A stretch of DNA of 64,000 bases from Bacteroidales bacterium 52_46 (GTDB lineage Bacteria; Bacteroidota; Bacteroidia; Bacteroidales; Muribaculaceae): the NCBI GenBank assembly GCA_001915385.1, contig MNQK01000002.1, forward strand, positions 151,129-215,128, given 5' to 3'. The translations under genes and the position numbers were made by a program. Positions 1-7,299 of this stretch are shown here, one piece after another (within the stretch, counting starts at the first letter, position 1; each line of letters opens with the position of its first letter). The notes below the pieces were generated by a model. That model was not told the DNA's origin. It ran no database searches and saw only the letters and a program-made list of their open reading frames with translations.

Positions 1-86
1 GACACCGTTATCATCTGGCCGGAATTGACCGGCAACTGTAAATCACGCTCATGCACAGGAAACGGCAGTTCCTTCTGCATCGTCAT
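1..86 (-). CDS. 5' end of an unidentified leftward gene (partial)
   Basis: An open frame starts at an ATG at 84-86 (a second ATG is at 78-80) and runs off the left edge without a stop, giving about 28 residues (MTMQKELPFPVHERD...). A Bacteroidetes-type -7 box on the same strand lies about 40 bases upstream at 125-132, which supports a real start here. Nothing in this short stretch identifies a family. It is divergent from the structured RNA that starts near 229. Confidence 0.5.
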   Translation of the reverse strand, partial: MTMQKELPFPVHERDLQLPVNSGQMITV

Positions 87-124
87 TATTATATTCTGGA
101 ATATACTTTTCCGTTTCATACGGA

Positions 125-132
125 CAAATATA
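125..132 (-). promoter_or_regulatory. -7 promoter box for the leftward partial gene, with nearby palindrome
   Basis: Read leftward, the sequence is TATATTTG, a full match to the Bacteroidetes -7 consensus TAnnTTTG. No clear -33 TTTG lies at the usual spacing. Instead an interrupted palindrome (TTTCCG...CGGAAA, about 141-159) sits there, which could be an operator. The operator idea is inference. Confidence 0.4.
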
Positions 133-192
133 GTGATTTATTTCCGAAAATTCCGGAAATAAAATTAATTTTCCTATATTTTTTAACTTTCT

Positions 193-223
193 TTTGGCAA
201 TCGAAAAAAGTTTGTTAAATTTG
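193..223 (+). promoter_or_regulatory. promoter of structured RNA copy A
   Basis: TTTG at 193-196 is followed after 19 bases by TAAATTTG at 216-223, an exact match to the Bacteroidetes sigma-ABfr consensus. The predicted transcription start is near 229. No convincing reading frame follows, so the product is taken to be RNA. Confidence 0.75.
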
Positions 224-228
224 CCGAT

Positions 229-556
229 GCAGACCGCATTTCGCAGAAGCCCGGTCACGGGCGCAGCGGGTGGGGTCTGTAGAGACATTTTTTGGAAAGC
301 GTTTACCCTGACGCTCTTTCTTGACTCGTTGAAATCTGGAAAATTTCTTTTGGTATAGTCAAGGATGCAGCAAACGGTAGATGTCTGTGTGGATATATGT
401 CTATTCTGCCGACAGCCGGCGCGTGAGCGCTGACAGTCGGCGTATAAGCATATTCTGCGTGAGGCTTCTGCGTGTTTGCTCGTTCAACTATACCGGGCAT
501 TCCAGAGCCTCAACGAGTGGGACGAGCAACGAGTATGGCTCTCACGCTTTTCTTTT
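229..556 (+). ncRNA. structured non-coding RNA, copy A (family not recognised)
   Basis: About 330 nt between a consensus promoter and a hairpin followed by a T-rich run (TTTTCTTTTTT, 548-558). Helices visible: AGACC 231-235 with GGTCT 274-278; GCCCG/CGGGC 249-262; GAAAGCGT 295-302 with ACGCT 311-315 plus TTTC 317-320; ATATG 395-399 with CATAT 449-453; GCCGAC 409-414 with GTCGGC 436-441; GCGTGAG 457-463 with CTCACGC 541-547; TTGCTCGT 476-483 with ACGAGCAA 522-529. GGCT 463-466 can also pair with AGCC 506-509 across the last stem, a possible pseudoknot. A diverged second copy at about 48758-49092 keeps the same helices with compensatory changes. It does not look like tRNA, RNase P, tmRNA or SRP RNA. 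The function is unknown. Confidence 0.75.
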
Positions 557-769
557 TTAACAAAACACCAACAGCAGCCCTGAATGAGAGACACACGGGC
601 ACGATATTATTTTTATAAATCTGATTTCATCACAAGTACCATTACACACCGGTGCAGCATTGTCTGCAAAACGGGTATATCTCGTTACACAACAATATTA
701 CTATAACTTAATTAATTCATACCTATTTTATTAACTTTTTTTTATTAACCAATTTTATTTTTTATCACA
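557..769. other. A+T-rich gap between RNA A and the lipoprotein operon
   Basis: No frame, repeat or consensus TAnnTTTG promoter was found here. The last 70 bases are very A+T-rich. The lipoprotein operon may start from a divergent promoter or by read-through of RNA A. Neither is shown by the sequence. Confidence 0.5.
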
Positions 770-1198
770 ATGAAAAAACAAGTTCTTTTTGCAGCTGCAG
801 CTGCCGTATTGATGCTTTCATCTTGCTCTACTATCACTCACACTGCAAGCACCGAGGCTGTCGACACCGAAGTATTCAACCGCTCGAATGCCGACCTCAA
901 CGTATCGACCCAGAAAATCACTTTCACTTACAATCCCGATGCAGCCCACCGTCGCGCAGGCAAAAAAGCCGTGCTCCGCGCCGCTGTAGCAAAGGCTCTC
1001 GAGGCCAACGGCAACGCCGACGTGCTCATAGCTCCCCAGTATGAGGTGAAAGAGACCCGCGGCCTCTTCACTACCAAAATCAAGTACGTGACGGTAAAAG
1101 GCTATCCTGCAACTTACAAGAACGTCCACGCCACCACTTCAGCCGAAGCCCAGGTAGTCAACATTCTTGACGGAGGACAGGTGATAATCAACAAATAA
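770..1198 (+). CDS. small lipoprotein, N-terminal relative of the next gene
   Basis: A 142-residue protein with a lipoprotein signal: MKK, a hydrophobic stretch, then the lipobox LSSC with Cys at about residue 19. After the Cys comes STITHTAS..AVDTEVFN, which is closely matched by STITHTSQ..AVDTQVYN in the next gene, so the two share an N-terminal domain. The middle (ADVLIAPQYEVK, then GLF and VTVKGYPATY) also matches the neighbour (ADVLVEPEYIVK, GLF, VTVTGYPATY). The stop is 7 bases before the next start, so the two are probably one operon. No enzyme motif is seen. It is probably an envelope lipoprotein of unknown role. Confidence 0.85.
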   Translation: MKKQVLFAAAAAVLMLSSCSTITHTASTEAVDTEVFNRSNADLNVSTQKITFTYNPDAAHRRAGKKAVLRAAVAKALEANGNADVLIAPQYEVKETRGLFTTKIKYVTVKGYPATYKNVHATTSAEAQVVNILDGGQVIINK

Positions 1199-1205
1199 TA
1201 CAGGC

Positions 1206-2165
1206 ATGATGACACGCAAGATACTGGCGGCCGGCATCGCCGCGCTGGCATTAAGCTCGTGTTCGACCATCACCCACACATCGCAGACCGCCGCTGTCGA
1301 CACCCAGGTGTACAACCTCACGGTAGCCGACATGAAGGTGGCAGCCAAAAAGGATTCCGTCACCGTCGACTGGAAATGGAACCCGCTGTCGACCATATCG
1401 CTCAGCGCACAGAAAGAGACGGCCACCCATACCCTGCTTGGCAAAAGCGACGCCGACGTGCTGGTTGAACCCGAATATATCGTGAAACGTCGCGGCCTGT
1501 TCCGCGGCGGGTCGGTCACCGTGACCGGCTATCCCGCCACCTACTCCAACTTCCGCGCCATGACTGCTGACGACGCCGAAAAAATCGCCACCATCAACGG
1601 CGACAACAACATCGTAGTGGTCAATCCGGTACTCTCCACCACGGCAGGCAAGGTGGTAAAGAAAAAGAAACCCGCACCCGTGCTTCCACTGCGCAAGCGC
1701 GAAGCAGTACACTATCAGTTCGTCAACGTGCTCGGCGGTGCAGTAATCGATGTCGATGGCACTATTGATGTCGGCTACCACTTCGGCGCGATGTACGGTT
1801 CCTACGGCAAAAGCTGGGGATGGTACGGCAAAGTCGTCCTTAATAGCGCCGAACTATACCAATATGAACCCGATTCCGATAGCGATTACAAACGCAAATG
1901 GTCTCCTTCCATCACCCTCGGCGCCATCAAGACCCTCGGAAGCGGCTTCAGCACCTTCTTTGGAATAGGTGCCGGCGGATATTACGCAGAGGAAGATGAC
2001 GACTATGAAAATGAAGTCACCAAATTCTCCATCCCCGTGGAAATCGGCTTCATGAAACGCTTCAACAGCATCAATGTCATGTTGGGCGCCACATACGCCA
2101 CCCCCGTAGCAGGTATCGGTTCAGGTAACATCAACCCCTTCGTGGGTGTAGGCTATTCATTCTGA
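1206..2165 (+). CDS. lipoprotein domain fused to an outer-membrane beta-barrel
   Basis: 319 residues. The first 120 or so form a lipoprotein domain (lipobox LSSC, Cys about 19) homologous to the gene before it. A linker rich in Lys and Pro (about 150-165) leads into a C-terminal half of alternating hydrophobic and aromatic strands with Gly-rich turns, ending ...NPFVGVGYSF. The terminal Phe is typical of outer-membrane barrels. The start is the second of two ATGs (ATGATG, 1206-1211), either of which could serve. The gene ends just before a strong terminator. The pair looks like a tandem duplication followed by fusion. The role is unknown. Confidence 0.82.
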   Translation: MMTRKILAAGIAALALSSCSTITHTSQTAAVDTQVYNLTVADMKVAAKKDSVTVDWKWNPLSTISLSAQKETATHTLLGKSDADVLVEPEYIVKRRGLFRGGSVTVTGYPATYSNFRAMTADDAEKIATINGDNNIVVVNPVLSTTAGKVVKKKKPAPVLPLRKREAVHYQFVNVLGGAVIDVDGTIDVGYHFGAMYGSYGKSWGWYGKVVLNSAELYQYEPDSDSDYKRKWSPSITLGAIKTLGSGFSTFFGIGAGGYYAEEDDDYENEVTKFSIPVEIGFMKRFNSINVMLGATYATPVAGIGSGNINPFVGVGYSF

Positions 2166-2186
2166 ATCGAAATATTGAATACTACT

Positions 2187-2232
2187 AATAATAAAAACGG
2201 TGTCGCCGGATTGCGACACCGTTTTTATTATT
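2187..2232 (+). terminator. terminator of the lipoprotein pair
   Basis: Perfect 20-base arms (2187-2206 and 2213-2232) around a 6-base loop. The core is ACGGTGTCGC/GCGACACCGT, followed by a T-run inside the right arm. It lies 22 bases after the stop of the barrel gene and could work in both directions. Confidence 0.9.
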
Positions 2233-2245
2233 AACATTCGCGCCA

Positions 2246-2803
2246 TTTCGATATTTACGTAACGACAATTACGTAACGCAAAAAGAGTATCTCAAACCTA
2301 TATTAGCTGTTAAAAGCCGTAGCAAATTGTAGGGACGCAATTCATTGGCTGTTTCCCTAAGGTACGATGGCGTCTCCAATGCGGGTCAAATAGCGGAGAG
2401 CCGAAGGCTCGGTGGTATCACTATCCCCGTCCGACGCGTCGGCGGAGGGCGGGGGAAAGGTAATACGCGCTGTGCGAGCCCACGAAGAGGGCGAGTGTAT
2501 GATGCGCCCTGATACTCTATTCTACACAGTCGCCCTATCTCGGGCTCCTTTTACTGGAGGCCACCGTTGCCCCGCCCTCCGCTAACGCGTCGGACGGGGA
2601 TAGTGACACCACCGAGCCTTCGGCTCTCCGTTGACGAACTATCCCCTAAGTTAGCAGCATTGAATCGCGTCCCGATAAATTCGTCGGTATATTTTAGGTT
2701 TTGCAATACCATATTTTTAATTGTATCAGTCGATTTTTTTGGTAGTTATAAACTTTATTACGATATTTGCGTTACGATAATTACGTAACGATAAAATCGA
2801 AAT
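2246..2803. repeat. 558-bp foldback (large inverted-repeat) element
   Basis: The block is one nested, imperfect inverted repeat centred near 2512. Outer ends: 2246-2283 against 2766-2803 (TTTCGAT.../...ATCGAAA with TTTGCGTTACG). Next: gggacgcaattca near 2333 against tgaatcgcgtccc near 2662. Next: a 61-base arm 2394-2454 against 2570-2630 with only a few mismatches. Innermost: 2476-2499 against 2523-2547. No transposase is inside. It resembles a MITE or foldback element. Its right end coincides with the ATG of the ATPase gene at 2802. The small frame in its right half looks non-coding. Confidence 0.8.
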
Positions 2804-3926
2804 GAAACCAAATAATCCTTTCCTGATTACAGGTTACCACAGTCCGGAATATTTCTGCGACCGCGAGTCGGAAACATCCATAATACTTGACGCGCTGCAT
2901 AACGGACGCAACCTCACACTGGTCGCCCCGCGCCGTATGGGCAAAACGGGCCTGATACGTCATGCATTCCACAAATTAAAAGAAGAGGAGTCTGAGATTG
3001 TCACGCTCTATATGGATATATATTCCACGCAGTCGCTTGGCGATTTCATCCGGTTGTTTGCCAACACCGTGCTGGGAAAATTGGACAATACCCCTCAAAA
3101 AGCATTGAACCGTATCGGACGATTTATCCGCAGTTGCCGTCCGGTATTCACATTTGATGAAATGACAGGAGTGCCTAAAGTGACGGTTGATGTAGCTCCT
3201 GCCGATGAAGAAAACTCTTTGAAAGAAATATTTGAATACCTTGCGTCATCGGAACGTCGTTGCTATATAGCCATTGATGAGTTCCAACAAATAGCCGAAT
3301 ATCCCGAAAAAGGGGTCGAAGCCCTGCTCCGTTCATATATCCAGTTCGTACCCAACGTCAACTTTATCTTTGCCGGGAGCAAACAGCATGTGATGCAGGA
3401 AATGTTTGCATCATCAAAACGGCCATTTTACCAAAGTACACAACTCCTTACCATCGGAGCAATCGACAAAGAAAAGTATGTAGAATTCGCATCCGGACAT
3501 TTTGCAAGGCAACAATTGAAACTTCCACGTGAAATTTTTGATACGATATATGAAAAATATAAAGGACATACATGGTATATGCAGAATATACTCAACCGTC
3601 TTTACGGCTACAATCGGAATGTTGACATGAAATTGGTCGAATACGCAGAAGACCAGATTATATCCGAGCTCAGCTATTCCTACGCCGATATGTTGAAAGC
3701 ATATACCGTCGGGCAGGTACGTCTTCTTAAAGCTATAGCCCGTGAAGGTTGCGTAAGCGAACCCATGGCGGGTGACTTTATCAGCAAAAACAATCTCACT
3801 GCAGCCAGCAGCGTCAGCGCTTCGCTGAAAAAACTGCTTGACAATGAACTCGTTTACAAGTCAGACGCCGGATATATAATATACGACAGATTTATGGGGG
3901 AATGGCTACGCCGACAGCTATTCTGA
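2802..3926 (+). CDS. AAA-type ATPase (ATPase_2/PF01637-like), function unknown
   Basis: 374 residues. Walker A is APRRMGKTG near residues 46-54 and Walker B is CYIAIDEFQQ near 151-160. A winged-helix-like C-terminal part includes VGQVRLLKAIAREG near 305-318. Such STAND/AAA proteins are abundant in Bacteroidales genomes, usually as orphans with no known substrate. The start codon lies at the last bases of the foldback element, so promoter and ribosome-binding signals must come from that element. Codon use looks more A+T-rich than that of the neighbouring xyl genes. The gene converges with xylE. Transfer together with the foldback element is possible but not shown. Confidence 0.85.
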   Translation: MKPNNPFLITGYHSPEYFCDRESETSIILDALHNGRNLTLVAPRRMGKTGLIRHAFHKLKEEESEIVTLYMDIYSTQSLGDFIRLFANTVLGKLDNTPQKALNRIGRFIRSCRPVFTFDEMTGVPKVTVDVAPADEENSLKEIFEYLASSERRCYIAIDEFQQIAEYPEKGVEALLRSYIQFVPNVNFIFAGSKQHVMQEMFASSKRPFYQSTQLLTIGAIDKEKYVEFASGHFARQQLKLPREIFDTIYEKYKGHTWYMQNILNRLYGYNRNVDMKLVEYAEDQIISELSYSYADMLKAYTVGQVRLLKAIAREGCVSEPMAGDFISKNNLTAASSVSASLKKLLDNELVYKSDAGYIIYDRFMGEWLRRQLF

Positions 3927-3991
3927 AAAGCTGCATCAAAATCCGGTTTTCCAAAAACGTTGCACAAAAATATACAAATAGGATGTCGCAA

Positions 3992-4094
3992 AACTCAATT
4001 TCCGCGGTAAAAAACCGCGGCTACTATACGAGCGATTTGGTAATCAGCATGGTAGTAGCCGCGGTTTTTAACCGCGATCCGATAAAATTGAGTT
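3992..4094. repeat. palindromic-arm repeat, copy 1
   Basis: Inverted arms (CCGCGGTAAAAAACCGCGG then CTACTA; returning TAGTAGCCGCGG, TTTTTAACCGCG) lie at 4002-4076. Each arm is itself a palindrome. An outer 10-bp extension pairs AACTCAATTT (3992) with AAATTGAGTT (4085). The loop contains GCGATTTGGTAATCAGCATG, similar to the loop of the copy at 32073. It lies between two converging genes, where it could also stop transcription. Confidence 0.85.
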
Positions 4095-4199
4095 CTGCAC
4101 CATCTTCTATTAAGAAGAGTGGACGTATTACGAAGGCCGGAGATATGTTACGATGGATTGTTCTTTTGTAACTTCTCCTGTAATACTGTTTATACCTGC

Positions 4200-5684
4200 C
4201 TACGCTTTGTTGCCGCGTTTGCGCCAGTAGCCGGTCATCTGCTCGAGGGTCTTGCCTTTGGTTTCGGGCACGAGCTTGAGCACGAACCATGCGGCGAGGA
4301 TACAGATTACGCCGTAGAGTGCGTAGGTGAACACGTGGCCGAAGTTGTCCATTCCACCCACTTTCATGTTGTACATCGGAATGAATGTCGATGAAACGAT
4401 GAAGTTGAATATCCACTGGAAGGCCACTGCTATGGCGATGGCCGCGCTGCGGATGGTGTTGGGGAATATCTCGGAAATGAGTACCCAGCATATCGGGCCC
4501 CACGAGAACATGAAGCATGCCGAATAAATCATGATAGCGGCAACCGAAACCACGGGGGGAAGCGCCACAAGATTAGGCAGCGCCACGCCGAAAGCACCCA
4601 CAGCCATGCCTATCGAACCGGTGATGAGCAGCGGTTTGCGGCCCCAGCGCTCCACGGTGAAAATGGCGAGCACGGTGAACGCTATGTTGATCACGCCCAT
4701 TATGACGGTCTGCACCATCGGGTTGCCCATGCCCATCGACTCGAATATGCGCGGTGCGTAGTAGAGCACCGCATTGATGCCGATGGCCTGCTGGAATACC
4801 GAAAGCATGATACCGACGAATACCACCATGATGCCGAACGAGAACAGGCGCTCGTTTTTCACGCTGGTGGTAGCCTTGATGTCTGACAATATCTCACGCG
4901 CCTTGGCCACACCGTTGATGCGGGCAAGCACATAGAGCGCCTGCTCGTCGCGTCCCTTCATGGCGAGGAAACGGGGCGACATCGGCACGAAGCATACAAG
5001 AACGATGAACGCGCCGGCCACGAATGCCTCGCTCCCGAACATATAGCGCCATCCGGTCTCGACCGTCCACTGCGCCTCGGCGGGGAACGACAGATGTGCT
5101 ATCTGCTCGACCGTAGGCTGAAGGTGGTCGCCGAGTATCAGCGTATTGACTACGTAGACTACAAGCTGTCCGAAGATGATTGCGAACTGGTTCCACGACA
5201 CCAAAGCGCCTCGCTTGTCGGCCGGAGCCACCTCGGCGATATACATCGGGCATACGGCCGAAGCGAGTCCGACGCCGACACCGCCGATAATGCGGTAGAA
5301 ATTAAACATATAGAGAAGGCTGAGCGACGGCTTGCCATGCTCGAAGAAGAGGAATTCGGGGCAATAGCTTCCCAATGCCGACACGAAGAAGAACACGCCG
5401 GCTATAAGCAGCGAACGTTTGCGCCCGAAACGTGACGCGAAGAAGCCCGACAGCGCCGAGCCTATGATACAGCCTATCAGTGCGCTCGACGATGTGATGC
5501 CGTGCATAGTGTCGGTATAGGTGAAGTCAGAGGCACCAGAGAAGAATGCCTGCAATCCCTTTTCCGCTCCGGAAATGACGGCTGTGTCGTATCCGAAAAG
5601 CAAGCCTCCGAGCACTGCCACGGCCACGATGCCGTAGAGATAGCCCATCGACCCCTTCTGTGGTAAATTCATATATTTGCTCAT
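4200..5684 (-). CDS. xylE: D-xylose:proton symporter (MFS sugar porter)
   Basis: About 494 residues starting at MSKYMNLPQ. An upstream in-frame start at 5738 lies inside a repeat and was not used. Twelve hydrophobic membrane segments are evident. Sugar-porter signatures are GRKRSLL between TM2 and TM3, RIIGGVGVGLASAVCPMYIAE with PADKRGALVS, and PETKGKTLEQM at the C-terminus. It imports D-xylose across the inner membrane with protons. It is the last gene of the leftward xylB-xylA-xylE set, separated from xylA by a palindromic repeat (5703-5785). The neighbours make xylose the likely substrate, but the family also moves other sugars. Confidence 0.92.
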   Translation of the reverse strand: MSKYMNLPQKGSMGYLYGIVAVAVLGGLLFGYDTAVISGAEKGLQAFFSGASDFTYTDTMHGITSSSALIGCIIGSALSGFFASRFGRKRSLLIAGVFFFVSALGSYCPEFLFFEHGKPSLSLLYMFNFYRIIGGVGVGLASAVCPMYIAEVAPADKRGALVSWNQFAIIFGQLVVYVVNTLILGDHLQPTVEQIAHLSFPAEAQWTVETGWRYMFGSEAFVAGAFIVLVCFVPMSPRFLAMKGRDEQALYVLARINGVAKAREILSDIKATTSVKNERLFSFGIMVVFVGIMLSVFQQAIGINAVLYYAPRIFESMGMGNPMVQTVIMGVINIAFTVLAIFTVERWGRKPLLITGSIGMAVGAFGVALPNLVALPPVVSVAAIMIYSACFMFSWGPICWVLISEIFPNTIRSAAIAIAVAFQWIFNFIVSSTFIPMYNMKVGGMDNFGHVFTYALYGVICILAAWFVLKLVPETKGKTLEQMTGYWRKRGNKA

Positions 5685-5702
5685 GGTATATTTATTTAAT
5701 TC

Positions 5703-5785
5703 ATAACGCGGTTTCAAACCGCGTCTACTAATCGTCATCGACCGATTGTCAAGCAGGTAGTAGACGCGGTTTTTAACCGCGTTAT
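5703..5785. repeat. palindromic-arm repeat, copy 2 (ACGCGG variant)
   Basis: The same design as the CCGCGGTT family but the arms read ATAACGCGGTTTCAAACCGCG and return as CGCGGTTTTTAACCGCGTTAT. CTACTA/TAGTAG is kept next to the loop. It lies between xylA and xylE and, on the transcript, just upstream of xylE. Confidence 0.8.
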
Positions 5786-5815
5786 ATCGTCATTTCATAT
5801 TTTGACAATGACGGA

Positions 5816-7135
5816 TTATACATACATGTTGACGATGGCTTCGTAGAGTTCCTGCTTGCCTGAGGTCTGCTTCGGCTCGCCGTTTTTCTTGGCGTAGGCC
5901 ACTACATCCTCAAGCGAGAGCTTGCCCTCCTCGAATGCCTTGCCTTCGCCTGCGTCAAACGATGCGTAGCGGTCGGCGAGAATCTTCTTGTAGGGCGATT
6001 TCTCGAGCACGTCGGCAGCCGAGAGAAGCGCGCGTGCCATGGCGTCTATGCCGGCGATATGGGCGATGAAAATATCCTCGAGGTCTGTCGAGTTGCGGCG
6101 GGTCTTGGCGTCGAAGTTGCATCCGCCGTTGCCGAGGCCGCCGTTGCGGATTATCTGCATCATGGCCTGGGTAAGCTCGTAGTTGTCGATGGGGAACTGG
6201 TCGGTATCCCAGCCGTTCTGGTAGTCACCGCGGTTGGCGTCGATGGATCCGAGCATGCCGTTGTCGACAGCTACTGCGAGTTCATGCTCGAAAGTGTGGC
6301 CGGCGAGAGTGGCGTGGTTCACCTCGATATTCACCTTGAAATCCTTGTCGAGGCCGTGAGCTTTGAGGAAACCGATTACAGTCTCAGTGTCAACGTCATA
6401 TTGATGCTTGGTCGGTTCCATCGGTTTGGGCTCGATGAGGAAAGTGCCCTTGAAACCTTTGGCACTGGCATAGTCGCGTGCCATTGTGAGCATTGTGGCA
6501 AGATGCTCTTTCTCACGTTTCTGGTCAGTGTTGAGCAGGCTCATATAGCCTTCGCGGCCGCCCCAGAACACATAATTCGTACCGCCGAGCTCAATAGTGG
6601 CGTCGATGGCGTTCTTGATCTGGACGCATGCGCGGGCCACGACATCGAAGTCGGGGTTGGTGGCTGCGCCGTTCATATAGCGGGCTGCGCTGAACACATT
6701 GGCTGTGCCCCACAGGTTCTTGATGCCTGTCTCGGCCATCTTCTCCTTGATATAGGCCACAACGGCTTTGAGGTTGGCTTCATACTCCTCGATTGAGTTA
6801 CCCTCGCTGACGAGGTCGACATCGTGGAAGCAGAAATATTCTATACCCATCTTGGTCATGAACTCGAAACCGGCGTCAACTTTCTGTTTTGCAAGCTCTA
6901 CGGCGTCGGTCGTACCCTCGTTCCAGGGGAATTTCTTAGTGCCGCCGCCGAACTGGTCGCCACCCTCGGCGCAAAGTGTATGCCACCATGCCATGGCGAA
7001 TTTAAGCCATTCCTTCATCGGTTTGCCGAGCACCACGCGGTCAGCGTCGTAGTAGCGGTAGGCCATCGGGTTGTAAGACTCTGTTCCTTCAAATTTAATT
7101 TTTCCTATTCCGGGAAAATACTCTTTTGTAGCCAT
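5816..7135 (-). CDS. xylA: xylose isomerase
   Basis: 439 residues from MATKEYFPGIGK. The 32-codon upstream extension has no similarity and was dropped. It converts D-xylose to D-xylulose in the cytoplasm using two divalent metal ions. Visible family motifs are YFCFHDVDLVSEG (catalytic His and Asp), FWGGREGYMSLLNTD, FLIEPKPMEPTKHQYD (metal Glu), NIEVNHATLAGH (metal Glu and His) and GSIDANRGDYQNGWDTDQFP (metal Asp residues). Length and sequence fit the class II enzymes of Bacteroidales. It lies between xylB upstream and xylE downstream on the same strand. Confidence 0.98.
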   Translation of the reverse strand: MATKEYFPGIGKIKFEGTESYNPMAYRYYDADRVVLGKPMKEWLKFAMAWWHTLCAEGGDQFGGGTKKFPWNEGTTDAVELAKQKVDAGFEFMTKMGIEYFCFHDVDLVSEGNSIEEYEANLKAVVAYIKEKMAETGIKNLWGTANVFSAARYMNGAATNPDFDVVARACVQIKNAIDATIELGGTNYVFWGGREGYMSLLNTDQKREKEHLATMLTMARDYASAKGFKGTFLIEPKPMEPTKHQYDVDTETVIGFLKAHGLDKDFKVNIEVNHATLAGHTFEHELAVAVDNGMLGSIDANRGDYQNGWDTDQFPIDNYELTQAMMQIIRNGGLGNGGCNFDAKTRRNSTDLEDIFIAHIAGIDAMARALLSAADVLEKSPYKKILADRYASFDAGEGKAFEEGKLSLEDVVAYAKKNGEPKQTSGKQELYEAIVNMYV

Positions 7136-7191
7136 AATATAAAAGTGTTTATGTTGTTGATTATATTGATTTACAGTTAACGTATTTACTT

Positions 7192-7297
7192 GTAGGGACG
7201 CGATGAATCGCGTCCGCGTCCGGATGGACATTCAAACAGGAGCACAAAAGAACAAAATTATTTTTGTGCTCCTGCCATAGCTATTGTGCTCCTGTTT
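7192..7297. repeat. xylB-xylA intergenic palindromes
   Basis: Two structures lie here. GTAGGGACGCGATGAATCGCGTCC (7192-7214) contains a palindrome of the GTAGGGACGC type. Next to it, AAACAGGAGCACAA (7234-7247) can pair with either of two copies of its complement, TTGTGCTCCTG at 7264-7274 or TTGTGCTCCTGTTT at 7284-7297. The choice of partner gives alternative hairpins in the xylB-xylA message. A role in differential expression is inference. Confidence 0.7.
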
Positions 7298-7299
7298 AA

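Noticed and set aside
49..500. Small minus-strand frames over structured RNA copy A
   Set aside because: They cross the RNA promoter or its helices and have no protein-like features. The paired copy B does not keep them.
2567..2788. A 73-codon frame in the right arm of the foldback element
   Set aside because: It is formed by the inverted repeat, and the left arm's counterpart codes differently. No initiation signal.
3902..4171. An 89-codon frame between the ATPase gene and xylE
   Set aside because: It runs through the palindromic repeat and overlaps the end of the ATPase gene in another frame.
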